59,286 bases of DNA from Draconibacterium sp. (GTDB lineage Bacteria; Bacteroidota; Bacteroidia; Bacteroidales; Prolixibacteraceae), in assembly GCA_016705335.1 (NCBI GenBank), contig JADIYN010000039.1:1-59286 (forward strand). Direction: 5' to 3'. Below, one piece after another: positions 1 through 10,143 of this stretch (positions are counted from its first letter, which is position 1; every line of letters begins with the position of its first letter). The notes under the pieces are model-generated. The model saw nothing but the letters and a program-made list of their open reading frames with translations. It searched no databases and was not told the DNA's origin. Both the position numbers and the translations under genes were made by a program.

Positions 1-1
1 T

Positions 2-217
2 GATGGTTGTTTTGGCAATGTTTTTGATTTTATGGAAAGCCGTTTACCTGAAAGCCGGTTTCTTTATGGATGGGATATCCCACCTAAAAATGGTCACGAG
101 AACACATGGATGAACTGAAAATTCATTTCAGAGGACCATTTGCTTTATAAAATCAGAAAAGAACTTGGTACTGATTTTCCAATTGATGAAGACAAATTAA
201 AAGCCTGGGAAAGATAG
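2..217 (+). CDS. 3' end of an unrecognised gene, cut by the window edge
   Basis: An open frame runs from the window edge to a TAG at 215-217, giving about 70 residues, rich in charged residues near the end. It contains one in-frame TGA at 116-118, immediately after a Trp-Met-Asn stretch, so either a TGG codon is misread or the gene is broken. It lies just upstream of the DUF6603 gene on the same strand. I do not recognise the family, and it could also be the N-terminal part of that gene. Confidence 0.35.
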
Positions 218-218
218 A

Positions 219-2782
219 AGCGGTGATTGTAAAACCACAACCTTCTGAAATTTGAAAAAGATTGTTGAATTATTCAATATAGCCATCGAACAATGGAAAA
301 GAGGTAGTTGGTCCGGACCTGGTTTCAGAACTTGATGCCTTTTCTTTTGAGCGTAAACTTCCTGAAAAAGAAAAAAGTGAATTGACGAAACGATTGGGTG
401 GCACGTTATTTTTGTCGCCGATGAAGAAGTTTCCGATTATTTCAATAAAGATTCCACGGTGAAGATTGAATCACTGGGCGGACTTTTTATTTCGCTAAAC
501 GATCCGAAAACCGGAGCCTCTTATAATCTTCCTGATGAATCGGGGACACGTTTAGCTGTCGGCGAAATAAAAATCTCAGCATTTTTAAGCAAGAAAGATG
601 GAGGAATTGAAATAGGTTTGAAAGACAACGCCATTGTTTTGTCAGGTGGTGAAGGAGACGGGTTTTTAAATGAGATTATGCCTTCGGGCGATGTGCCTTT
701 AAAATTCACCGTTTCAGCTGGTTTTACCGGAAAAGAGTTTTATTTCGATCATATCGACCTATTAAAAGATATTTTGGATGATGGTAAAGATGAAGAAGGA
801 ATCTGATCCTGCAACGTTACGATCTGTTGAACCTTCAGCTCTTTGAAACCTGAATCGAAAAACAAAACAAACGGAGAAAGCAAGACTTTAGAAAATCAGC
901 CTTATATTTTGTTATTCCAATTCATAAAGATTTGGATCTCCTTTATTTTGATAATGTTAAATGGGATTACGGACCAATAACAAAGATGGTGTACTGGGAG
1001 GTTATTTAAAAGTACTTTCGACATTTTCTTCAAAATTAGGTCCTGTTATTGTAAGGTACAGAAAACACCGGATTGGGAATTGCTGTTTCCCCACCAAATC
1101 GTAGAGGAGATTTAGGAACAACCGATTCTCTTTTGGATTTACACCACCCAATGGAATGGGTCTCGAGAATAGATTCTGAAATAATTACAGGCGGAGGATT
1201 TCTTGAACTTGATTTCGATAATCATCGTTATGCAGGTGTTCTGGATTTAAAACTGGCACTCGAAAAACGCGCAATCGGAATTATAGCGATTGGTTTGATA
1301 AATACCCTTTTGCCAAAATGGTAGAAAAGATTCTCGGTCTTGTCAGTATCAGCGTTTCATTTAATCCGCCAATTCCTTTGGCATTTGATTCACTAAATGC
1401 CGTGGGAGGTATTGTTGGAATTTACCGGACAATAAGTGGACATTTTGCAGGAGCGAATTCAAAACAGTGCAATGAAATCGATAATGTTTCCCGGAAATGT
1501 TATACAGAATGCTTCAAAAATAATCAGTGATTTAAGAGCTGTTTTCCTCCGCAAAAAAACATTATGTGGTGGCGCCATTCTTTAAAATTGGTTATGGTTC
1601 GCCAACATTTATTAAGAAATTGATTTAGGGTTTTCTGGCAGATTACATTTGCCGGAAGACTTATTTTGCGGTAGCCTAGGCATTTACCTGCCTGACAAGG
1701 ATGCGAAAAAAGCCTGGGGAAATTCATATTGATATTTTTGGAGATTTTAATTTTGCCTCATATATCCTGATTGAGCGCAGGCTTCTAGCGCTTCGAATTT
1801 AGTTGAAGTTGTGCTGACCGGTGGCTTTGTTTTTATGTTGGATTGGGGTAGCAATCCGCAATTTCTTTTATCCGTGGGCGGATATCACCCGCGTTATAAA
1901 AAACCTGCAAAGTTTCCGGATGTACCCAGGGTTACCGCCCTTATTAAAAAAAGTGAAGATATTCGGTTAACCTGCGAATTATACCAGGCAATCACATCAA
2001 ACGCTTACCAGGTAGGTTTTAGTGCCGAACTGGTGATTAAAAAAGGGAATGTAAAGGTGTGCGGCTTTTAGGATTTAATGCTCTGTTTCAGTTTGACCCA
2101 TTTTATTTTGAAACTGATATCCGGATTAGCGTTGAAGTTTCATACCGTGGCCGTTCCTTTTTCGGGGTTGATCTTGAGTTTTTACTCAGCGGTCCTGAAA
2201 AAATGGCGTGCACAGGGATATGCTAAAATTAAGGTGTTATTCTTCTCTTTAAAAGTTAAATTCAATATTAGCTGGGGTGAAAAACAAAAGATTGCTCCTG
2301 TATTTATTAAACCCGATGAATTACTTGAAAAACTAAGATCTCAGTTGCAGCAATCCGGCAACTGGACAGCTAAAATCCCTGATGGATTCAACGGGGCAGT
2401 TTCGTTTCGAAGTCTTGAAGAAGCAGAAAAACAAGACCAGGTATTTATTCATCCGGCCAGTTTTCTTGAACTGCGGCAAAATCTGATTCCCTTAAACACA
2501 ACCATCGGGAAAATGGGAAATAAAACTGTTGAGGTGAAAACAAGTTACAGGATCTCGGACTATACATTTGGTAATGGACAACCTGTGGAAGCTAAAACTC
2601 AGCCACCTTTACAGGATTATTTTTCGCGTGGCCATTTTGAAGATTTAACTGATGATGAAAAATTATCAACGCCCGATTTTGACCTGATGACTGCAGGTGT
2701 TAAAGTGGCACCTGGTGAATTATTTGATATTCCGGCAAATGATATTCAATCTACACCAAATGATTTTGAAGATATCATTTAG
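219..2782 (+). pseudogene. DUF6603-family protein, frame-broken
   Basis: The pieces in three frames read as one large protein of about 850 residues with the features of the DUF6603 family. These are a repeated beta-rich pattern, an 'IPLAF-LNAVGGIVGIYRT' type stretch near 1370-1425, an 'ISDLRAVFPP' stretch near 1527-1555, and a 'LSVGGYHPRYKKP' stretch near 1870-1910. The family is large and has no established function. The frame changes about eight times (near 240, 330, 420, 810-1070, 1150, 1310, 1730, 2065 and 2200). Several changes sit in runs of the same base, so sequencing error is as likely as real decay. The last 190 residues are one clean frame ending in acidic residues. The next two genes follow on the same strand and may be co-transcribed. 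The start is uncertain because the region before 450 is badly broken. Confidence 0.6.
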
Positions 2783-2835
2783 AGGAAAAGGAAAGTATTA
2801 AAACACAAAGTACTGACAACTGGCAGGGAGAACGA

Positions 2836-3111
2836 ATGATAAACTTTAGTGGAATAAAAAAGCGAATAGATGTTGCCAAGCCGGAGGAATTATTTGGTGT
2901 TGTTGACCAGGTGCCCGGACCGAAAGGAAAAGCCTATAAAATATTGTCGAAAGAAGCACTTGATATTCCTGGACAATTAAAAGAACAGTATTTCAACAGT
3001 TATTCAGGGGCAAAAGATTATTTGCTGACACACTGGCCAAAGGAAGAACAAAGAGATTGGCAGGTTTTGCCTTCGGAAATTGAAGAAAGCGATAAGGTTT
3101 TAATTGGGTAG
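2836..3111 (+). CDS. Conserved-looking 91-aa hypothetical protein
   Basis: A clean frame starts at an ATG 54 bases after the DUF6603 stop. It encodes a soluble, charged 91-residue protein with no signal peptide or membrane segment. It begins with Met-Ile-Asn-Phe, as does the next gene, and both starts are preceded by a short purine-rich stretch. Function is unknown. Its position between a DUF6603 gene and an S74-type fibre gene suggests the three belong to one unit, perhaps assembling or displaying a large structure. That is inference only. Confidence 0.6.
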   Translation: MINFSGIKKRIDVAKPEELFGVVDQVPGPKGKAYKILSKEALDIPGQLKEQYFNSYSGAKDYLLTHWPKEEQRDWQVLPSEIEESDKVLIG

Positions 3112-3152
3112 ATGGTGGCAAGAATTTAGAAATAAACAATAAATAATAAGCG

Positions 3153-4076
3153 ATGATAAATTTTGAAGAATTGAAAATTAAGGAGAGTGAACTGTTGGAT
3201 AAGGAAAAGTGGAACGGTTTGCTGGATGACACAAAAAGGTATTTCGAAGGCAATGTAGGAATTGGTGTAGATGCTCCAATTGCCAAATTATCTTTAGGCC
3301 CTTCATTAAACAAATTGAAGCTCGCACTTTATCAGAATAATGAAGGAACCTCATATTACGGAATGGGAGTAACAGCAGGTCATTTCTATTTTAATATCGG
3401 CAATCCCCAGGCTAAATATGCTTTTCTTGACAGAGCTGGTGATAATGCACTTGAGATATTAACTATTCAGGGAAATGGAAATGTTGGGATAGGAACCGCA
3501 ACACCCACATCTAAATTACATGTTAATGGTTCGCTCACCTGCGGTGACTTAAAAGCAAATGTTGTTCAGTTCACCCGTATGAAATCTGCTATTGGGGAGT
3601 TTGCAGCAATTACTGCCGCAGGAGCTGATATTTCGGGTAATTTAAAATCAAACAGATTAGAATGTGCGGGAGTTCACACTACTACATTGTTTGCTACAAG
3701 TCTTAGAAATATCGGAGATAAAAAAAATGTACAATACAACACGGCAACAGGTAAAATAGGTGGGGATAACTCAACCAGGAAAGACAAAAGAAACATAACC
3801 CCTTTAAAGGATGATTTTGGCAAGATTATGCAACTGCAGCCCCGTAAATATACCCGCCCTTTCGAACCGGACAACTGGGAAATCGGATATATTGCAGAAG
3901 AAGCAAAATCACTGGGTCTCGAACAATTACTTTTTTATGACGAAGAAAATAACCCCGATGGAATAAACTACCGGAAACTGTGCCTCTATCTTGTTGAAGT
4001 TCTCAGGGATCACGAACGCAAACTCAATCCAAATTCACCTTATCTGGAGAAATATGTTGAGAATGAGCAATCATAA
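3153..4076 (+). CDS. Tail-fibre-like protein with S74 intramolecular chaperone domain
   Basis: The frame is intact and encodes 307 residues. Residues 30-45 and about 108-125 carry 'GNVGIG' repeats followed by 'KLHVNG', the usual signature of repetitive fibre proteins in Bacteroidota. The C-terminal 100 residues fit the peptidase S74 family (endosialidase-type intramolecular chaperone): 'RKDKRNITPLKDDFGKI', then 'LQPRKY', then 'EIGYIAEEAKSLG', then 'NYRKLCLYLVEVLRDHE'. In this family the C-terminal domain drives trimerisation and often cuts itself off. No signal peptide is visible. The gene lies 41 bases after the 91-aa gene. It could be a phage-derived or surface-exposed fibre. Confidence 0.8.
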   Translation: MINFEELKIKESELLDKEKWNGLLDDTKRYFEGNVGIGVDAPIAKLSLGPSLNKLKLALYQNNEGTSYYGMGVTAGHFYFNIGNPQAKYAFLDRAGDNALEILTIQGNGNVGIGTATPTSKLHVNGSLTCGDLKANVVQFTRMKSAIGEFAAITAAGADISGNLKSNRLECAGVHTTTLFATSLRNIGDKKNVQYNTATGKIGGDNSTRKDKRNITPLKDDFGKIMQLQPRKYTRPFEPDNWEIGYIAEEAKSLGLEQLLFYDEENNPDGINYRKLCLYLVEVLRDHERKLNPNSPYLEKYVENEQS

Positions 4077-4172
4077 AACCGATTATTTGTGTTAGAATAT
4101 AAACAGAGGCAAATTATTAATGCATATTGCTGATTATTTGACATAAGATTTACAGCAGTTAGAACATAAAAA

Positions 4173-4193
4173 AAGCCTTTCATAGAAAGGCTT
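4173..4193 (-). terminator. Rho-independent terminator for the minus-strand peptide/kinase operon
   Basis: A 9-bp perfect stem (AAGCCTTTC / GAAAGGCTT) with a 3-base loop is followed on the minus strand by a run of seven T. It lies about 400 bases past the nucleotidyltransferase stop and nearly 100 bases after the convergent S74 gene. Confidence 0.75.
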
Positions 4194-4404
4194 AACTTGT
4201 GTTTTATTAAGATGTGACCCTAAGCGGAAAGGTGTTGAACTTTTTATTTGAAGATTATGATGCTGTTTTTAAATTTATGAAAGCCAAAAACGGCAGCAGA
4301 AGAAGAATATCAATTTGTAAGTTAAAAGTATAACCAATTATATGGCTGTACTAGTTCCTATGTTAAAACCAAAAACCGACACATTTGAACCTTAAATCTG
4401 CAAG

Positions 4405-4593
4405 TCATTGTTGAGAAAGGCTGTAAGTGTATTCAAATGAATGCTTTACAGCTTCGGGAGAATTAGTGCTGCCAAGCAATAATTCACATGTCAAATTCTC
4501 ATGTAAAAGTATTGTCCATGTGGAGGAAGTACTGTAGCAGCTTCCTGAATTGCAGTTACTTTTTCTTGTGCTCTTGGGGAATAAAAAAATCAT
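4405..4593 (-). CDS. Possible 62-aa protein overlapping the nucleotidyltransferase stop
   Basis: An ATG overlaps the stop of the upstream nucleotidyltransferase gene as ATGA, the classic coupling arrangement. The frame stays open for 62 residues before the operon terminator at 4173. The protein is rich in Ser, Thr and Cys with no recognisable domain. It could equally be a chance frame or a frame-shifted extension of the upstream gene. Beyond it, 4194-4404 holds nothing I can support. Confidence 0.25.
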   Translation of the reverse strand: MIFLFPKSTRKSNCNSGSCYSTSSTWTILLHENLTCELLLGSTNSPEAVKHSFEYTYSLSQQ

Positions 4594-5700
4594 TTGAAAT
4601 GCTTCTGGTAGGAATTAATGTGTTTGCCATACCAACTTTTATCAGTCAGGCGTAAAAAAATACCTGCCCTGACGGATGGGTTTAAAACTGCCCTTGCCGG
4701 GAGCATAACATATCGCCAAATACGCCATGAAAGATAAAAGGTCTGTCTGTAAACAGCCGCTATACGAGGATGTTGCTGCATAAAAATAAACCAGTTTAAA
4801 TAGGTTTTTATAGCTGACATTTTATTGTATTGAAGGCAGTTTGGATTACCAAGTAAGAGGGATGAAACAGCAAGCCAGGCACCGCTTTCTTTTCTGAATT
4901 TATCAAAGGCCTCTAATACGATTTGCGGGTTTTCTCTTTCCGACAATAAAAAGGTCATACGACTGCCGGAGCAGAACGTTTGCATTTGAATAGCTTTTAT
5001 CGTTTATCTGTGCATTCAGCATGTTATGCACAATCAGATGAGTGAAACTGGGAGCATATATTTCATGCTCAGATGGAATTCTTTGTTTGTCCCTCAAAAT
5101 ATTCTAAGCTTTAAATTTTCTGTCATTAAGCGGGTTCATCACCTCGCGGTGAATTTCAATAGCTGCCGGATAATCGTAATTTACCAATCCCGGAAAATGT
5201 TTCATTTCGCTGTGAACGGCTGAATTGTATTTTGTCTCTGGCTGAAATCCCAGGCTTTGCAAACATTCGGCAGCCGCGAGAACTTCATCATCTTTAACCA
5301 GAAAATCAATGTCGCCAATCATTCGTTCGGCGGGATCGGTGTATAACCCCAATAACAAATGCGCTGTGCCTTTCAACAAGACAGGGGCAATCCCGTTTGC
5401 ATTCAGCAGTTTCGCAATTTCAGCTACCTGATTGATAATTTTTTGTTTCGGTTCCCGGTTAAGGTTTGCCAGTTCAGCAACATGTAACCTTAATTCTTCC
5501 GGCATAAAATCGGTAAGTCCGGCATTTTTCATTCGGATAAACCAGGTAGGCAAAACAAATTGGTTGCTGGCATTAAGAACCACCTCTTCCCAATTGAAAT
5601 TGTTGTTCTTTATTGCTTTCAATATCTCTTCCCTCGGTTCGGGATACCTGCCAATTGTAAGGCATTTACCGATAATTAGCATGGATGTATTACCCTTCAT
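4590..5700 (-). CDS. Nucleotidyltransferase family protein (NTP_transf_5-like)
   Basis: About 370 residues read from the ATG at 5700 to the stop at 4590, with frame breaks near 5100 and 4920. The N-terminal half has the pattern of the uncharacterised nucleotidyltransferase family PF14907: 'GIAPVLLKGTAHLL' at about residue 105-118, then 'ERMIGDIDFLV' at about 132-142, where the Asp residues would bind the metal. The C-terminal part is helical, with a Trp/Tyr-rich stretch. The start overlaps the last codons of the kinase gene by 11 bases, so translation is probably coupled. Family members occur next to HprK-like kinases and PqqD-like proteins in modified-peptide clusters, including some lasso peptide clusters. 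Its likely role is transfer of a nucleotidyl or related group to a peptide or glycan; the substrate is unknown. Confidence 0.7.
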
Positions 5701-6854
5701 AGCTCAGTAAACTTTTAATGCCTGATACCATTTTCTCATTGTCGGAATAAGTCATCCGGTAAAATGGTGTTTTTTCAACCCATTCAAAAAAGGCTTTTAC
5801 AAATGCTGGTTTCGGATTAACCCAGGTTTCTTTTAACAAAAACTGAAGCGCTTCTTTTTTACTTACGTCAGTAATACTGAAACCGCTTCCAGCCTGATAA
5901 CTAACAGAAATAAAACCGGATACACGAATTCCATTTAACATGTTTTCTGAGAAATTATTAACTGGTAAATACCTGACCATTTTACCAGTCGAAGCTTTTT
6001 CAGGTACTTTTCCACCCAGTTCGGGATAATATTTGGAAAGTACAGAAAAAGCGCCATCCTTAACCGACATGGAAGCCGGGAAGGGATAAACATGTCCATC
6101 GGGGGTGGCTGCAACAAAATCGTCGGAAATATAATCCAGTCCGTTCGCTTTCAGTATTGCGGAAACCGTACTTTTACCACTACCTGCAGCAGCCGAAAAA
6201 ATGATGGCGTTATTGTTATAATAAACACCCGATGCATGAAGCGTACACATCCATCCGGTAAAAGACTTTTTGTAAATAATGCTGTAAATCAGTTGCGATA
6301 TGGCGCCGCTGTAATATTCCACCATATCAAAATTAAAAGCCTCCGTTATTTTATGGTTACAGGAAACAACAATAAATTCCCGGAACGATAGCAACGGATG
6401 TGATGTTTTGAAACAGACTGTTCTCCTGTTTCGAGATGAGAAACGAGGATGGACCAAATGTAGTAACCACCCATCCTGATAATCAATGCGGATGATTGTT
6501 TTTCCAAATTTATAATAACTGATAAAGCTGAAATTTTCGGGTACAGGTTCAAGTTTTGCTTCCTTCTTTTTTGAAACCTGATCTCCACTTTGCTTACTGT
6601 TTAGTGTTCTCGTGTATTGAATTATCTCATCAACAAAAGTATCGATGTCCGATTCAGAACTGTCATATTTTTTACGGCAAACCTTTTTTATTACGGCTGT
6701 TTTTTTTTTTCCTCCAAGAATTTGTTGTAAAACAAAAAAGCGGGTTCTTCCAAAAAGCAAAAACGACCCGCTTCGTTTAAACCAAACAGCGTGGGCATTG
6801 CTAAAATCCTGAATTACCAATGGGTATTTATCAGTATTTATTTTTAGTTTTCAT
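5690..6854 (-). CDS. PqqD-like domain fused to HprK-like serine kinase
   Basis: About 387 residues. Residues 15-85 resemble a PqqD/RRE winged-helix domain: short beta strands, then 'TRFFVLQQILGG', then an acidic helix. RRE domains bind the leader part of RiPP precursor peptides. The remainder is HPr kinase-like: a 'LHASGV' strand, a P-loop 'AAAGSGKST' about 210 residues in, and 'ISDDFVAA' some 15 residues later, where paired Asp residues fit the catalytic site. HprK-like proteins in peptide clusters phosphorylate peptide Ser rather than HPr. The best start is the ATG at 6854, which needs one fewer A in the run after it; the next in-frame start is a TTG at 6820. It lies downstream of the 56-aa peptide gene and overlaps the nucleotidyltransferase gene. 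Confidence 0.72.
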
Positions 6855-6894
6855 TGCGATAAAAAATAACAATAATGAGCTGTTCAACAAACAC

Positions 6895-6919
6895 AGAAGC
6901 CGGTTTTAAACCGGCTTCT
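6895..6919 (-). terminator. Hairpin between peptide gene and kinase gene, possible attenuator
   Basis: A perfect 9-bp stem (AGAAGCCGG / CCGGCTTCT) with a 7-base AT loop lies 39 bases past the peptide stop. On the minus strand it is followed by GTGTTTGTT rather than a clean T run. It may act as a partial terminator or an RNA-stabilising end that gives more peptide than enzyme. Confidence 0.5.
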
Positions 6920-6957
6920 GCTTAATTGTAAATTTAACTTTTCGTTTATTCTGTTGT

Positions 6958-7128
6958 TTACCATCCATCTCCTGGGGCATCAGGAAGAGTTGATTGTGCG
7001 CTGCTTTGTTTTGTTGACAGAAACAAAACAGTTGCTGCTGTTAGCGCGGAGATTCCTGCTTTTTGAATTGCCTGTTTACGTGTAATCAACGGTGCATTCT
7101 CTTTTTTATCTGCTGTTATCTTTTTCAT
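6958..7128 (-). CDS. 56-aa secreted-looking peptide, candidate modified-peptide precursor
   Basis: Begins at the ATG at 7128, preceded by AAAGAAAGAT, 19 bases after the corrected stop of the surface-protein gene. A GTG at 7155 would add nine residues but overlaps that stop. Residues 1-24 are basic and polar ('ITRKQAIQKAG'). Residues 25-38 form a hydrophobic segment, followed by 'SSAQ', a plausible signal peptidase site. That would release a 12-residue tail ending in Asp-Ala-Pro-Gly-Asp-Gly-Trp. Small Bacteroidota proteins with the same plan and a Pro/Gly/Trp end occur near HprK-like kinases; this is from memory and unchecked. Its size, its place in the operon and the following RRE-type domain suggest a precursor or small exported signal. 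No Cys is present, so thioether chemistry is unlikely. Confidence 0.65.
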   Translation of the reverse strand: MKKITADKKENAPLITRKQAIQKAGISALTAATVLFLSTKQSSAQSTLPDAPGDGW

Positions 7129-7147
7129 GATATCTTTCTTTTTATTA

Positions 7148-9638
7148 TTATTCACTGATGACTACTTTTCTTGTAACTCTTCCTGTTTTTTGCTCAATGC
7201 TGATGGAGGTAAACACCGGCGGGCATTTTTGCGGCATCAATCCTGAGCAACCCTGTTTTCTCTGCATTCTTTCTGTAATGTAGTTTTCCATCAACACCAT
7301 AAACTGCAATTACATCGCTTGAATTGATATTTCCTTTAATGTAAATTGCACGGTCGCGGGTGTAAACCTGCAGGTTGTTTTCGAGTTCACTAACTTCAGT
7401 AGTTGCCGAACTTGTATGCAGGAAGAAGTTTCCGGCACCTTTTGTTTGTTCGGTAATGGTAACCGTATATTTTGCCCCGGCAACATCGAGTTGGGTCATG
7501 GTTTTAGCTGCCCGGTCTTCAAGATTAACGGCAGCATCGGTAGGCAGATTCATTGCCTCGGCGCTGAACGTGATTTCAGTTCCGGCCGGAGCATCGATAC
7601 CCAACGGGATTACAAGTTCGTTAAACCGGTTATCGGGTAAAGCCTGGATGGCAAAATCAACTCCGTTGTCTTCAACGAGTTTGGTGTAAAGCGCAAAGTT
7701 TTTATCGGCTTTAAACATTCCTGCATCGTAAGTCACATCCAAACCGATTGTCATGTTCCGGTTAAAAGTAACTATGGTCTTACTTAATTTTTCTTTTCCG
7801 CTGGCTGCCAGTTGAATGGTTGGCCAAGCTGTTTCTCCTGATTTTAAAGGAACCGAAAGCTGATGCGTTTGCATGGCTTCTGTAACACTGAAAGTCAAGC
7901 CGGAGTTGTCTTTTGCACGGATAAAGAATCCTTGTCCGGCCTGAATGTGGCTTTGCGCTAAAGTACCGGATTCTGTATTATTGATGGTGACATACTGGCT
8001 GGTGGCAGCATCCCAAACATACAATGCGGCAAAGTTTTCATCAAGTTGGTCGGAGTTTACAGTGAGCAGGTTGTTGGTTGCATCGGCTGAAACCGTTGCA
8101 TTAATTGCCGAAGTATAAGGATTTCCCAGCGCATTCCATCCATACAAATCGCGGGCAAGCAATTTTGAAACATCGCTTGTATTAATGTTGCCAGTGTAAC
8201 TAGCAACACCGGGAGTTGCGCGCAAAACAGTATATCCGGTTCCGGGAGAAAAACTTCCTTCAGTGTCGGCGGTGGGGTAGTTGGTGTCCCATGTATTTGT
8301 GCTTTCATTATATTCAGTTGCTGCTCGTTTCCCGGTTTTCTCGGCAATGCTGTTATCTGCAAGGGTTGCGAAATCCCAAATGTTTTGCGAAGCTACCGGT
8401 GCGGCCACCACATGCCATTTACCGGTTTCGGCTAAGTAGCTTTCGAAGGTTACATTTCCGGTTGCATTTCCGGCAACAATTAGCGAACCTGCATTGGTGG
8501 CGCTGCTGCTTTGTATGGTGAGGCTTCCGGCTGCATCGATGGTAATGTTGTTGCAATCGGCAGAAGTACCTGCAGCGACAATAACAGTTTTGCCTGATGG
8601 GATGGTTACATCGGTTGCGGATGTTGGAACATTGCCGTCGGACCAGTTGCCTGCAGTTACCCAGTCATTGTTTACGGCGCCGGTAAAGGTTCCGTTGGTA
8701 AGTGTTTTAAAAGTTACAACGTCGCCATAACTGGTACCGGCTGAATTGGTAGCATAAGCACGCATATGGTAAGTGGTATTGGGACTTAACCCTGTGATTG
8801 ATTCACTAAAAGAGCCAGTTCCCGAACCATTGACATCCTGGGTTACGCCCGTTTCACCAATAGTTGGTGTGGCATCGGTAGTTGAATATACAACTCCGCG
8901 TTCAGTCACAGTAGAGCCGTTATCGGCAGTCACATTACCACCCATTGTTGCTGATGCGGCATTGTAGGTGTTTATTGTTGTAGTTGTTACCGATGGCACG
9001 GTAGAGAGGCTAAGCTGAATATTATCGAAATCGACGTAATCTTCGGGAGTATTTGATGTTTTACCATAAACAGATATTCTGAGTTTTGCCGTACTGGTGT
9101 TCAAGCTGGCAACCGCAATAGAAGTCGTGGTCCACGTACAATTACTAAGAGACGGATCAAAATGGTTATAATAAACATCCTGTCTAAAAAGGTTGATATT
9201 GCCGCTGGTATGCGTATTCAAAACATTATCTGACACATCCAACTCTTCTACCGTGTATGAAGCATTGGCACCATACCAGCTAAAAGCCTGCGCGGAAAAA
9301 TCTAACGAAACAAGACCTGTGGCAACTGTGCTTTGAATATCTGAAATATTTATTGTTTGTGAAAATGTGGCCTCCACATTTGCTGAACCATCATAGAGTT
9401 CCAGGACCCAGCCATGGATTTCTTGATCTTCCTCTCCAAAATAAGCAGGTGTAGCCACAAATGCAGATGCATGGGAACCAGTAGCTGACCATCCGGTAGT
9501 ATTTCTTGTTTCTCCGTCCCCGTTTATTACAAGGTTTGTTCCGAATGAAGTTGCAAAACTTGTCGCAGGGAAGCATAATAATAATTGACTAATAATAGCT
9601 ACAACTAATGTTGATTTTTTCAAATAAATTCTTTTCAT
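7148..9638 (-). CDS. T9SS-sorted surface protein with fibronectin-like repeat
   Basis: About 830 residues. A signal peptide covers residues 1-30. The first 210 residues resemble a carbohydrate-binding-type jelly roll ('VDFDNIQLS' end). Residues 215-315 hold a fibronectin-III-like module ('GNVTADNGSTVTERGVVYS', 'SGLSPNTTYHMRAYA' type). A long beta-rich stalk and a C-terminal sorting domain follow ('IAVYGVDGKLHYRK', 'LRIDAAKMPAGVY'). The frame breaks near 7195. One base corrected gives 'VYLISIEQKTGRVTRKVVISE', the normal end of a T9SS domain, and moves the stop to 7148. The product would be exported and attached at the cell surface. It is first in the operon with the small peptide and the kinase fusion, so it may be a partner or scaffold. 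It could also simply be co-located. Confidence 0.75.
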
Positions 9639-9841
9639 AAATTGCTAAAATTTGAATTAAGCGTTATTTAATTATGGTTTTTTCTGAATTTTTGTTTTTT
9701 ACAAAATAAAGCTAAATTCAATAGTTATTACTTCATAATTGCTGATAATTAAAATTTAATTCAATTTAAAACGTGTGATAAATTTCATTTGTTCTTTTTG
9801 AAATGCAACCATTAGGTTTTTGAGGCAAGAAATTTTTGTTT

Positions 9842-9883
9842 TTAACAAAAACGACCCAGCAACTGCCGGATCGTTTTTGTTAA
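9842..9883. terminator. Bidirectional terminator
   Basis: A perfect 13-bp inverted repeat (TTAACAAAAACGA / TCGTTTTTGTTAA) encloses 16 bases. T-rich DNA follows on both strands. It closes the minus-strand unit that comes from 11574 and separates it from the surface-protein operon promoter region at 9640-9840, where I see no other feature. Confidence 0.7.
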
Positions 9884-10015
9884 TTTTTATCATATTGAAA
9901 ACTCTTACCACTCACTGCCAGGACCATCTGCGAGATTTTAAGCTGCACTTTTTTGTTTTGAGCATTAATCCCTGCGATTCTTCGGTAATTCAACCACTGC
10001 CTTTTTTGCATTCAA
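9880..10015 (-). pseudogene. Possible degenerate 3' end of a coding region
   Basis: On the minus strand, two short frames joined by one base near 9968 read as about 45 residues, with 'AKKAVVELPKN' then 'KKVQLKISQMVLAVSGKSF', and end in TAA beside the terminator stem. The composition is protein-like, but I recognise no family. The DNA between it and the gene ending at 10157 is full of stops. It may be a remnant gene tail. Confidence 0.2.
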
Positions 10016-10143
10016 TATAGAGTAAGCCGATATGAGTTTGCAACTCAATATTTAACTAATATCATCTACAGAAACAATCTTTCAATCTCAACATAGCCTG
10101 TTTCAATATCCACTTGCCACAAGAATAGTATGTTTTAAAGATC

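Noticed and set aside
4212..4331. Plus-strand open stretch with protein-like composition ('FKFMKAKNGSRRR')
   Set aside because: No start codon or recognisable family, bounded by stops, and too short to support.
7375..8967. Several open frames opposite the T9SS surface protein
   Set aside because: They are antisense shadows of a repetitive Thr/Ala/Val-rich gene, with no signal or domain.
4590..9638. Classical lasso peptide cluster
   Set aside because: No asparagine-synthetase-like cyclase or transglutaminase-like protease is present, and the peptide lacks the usual leader and core features.
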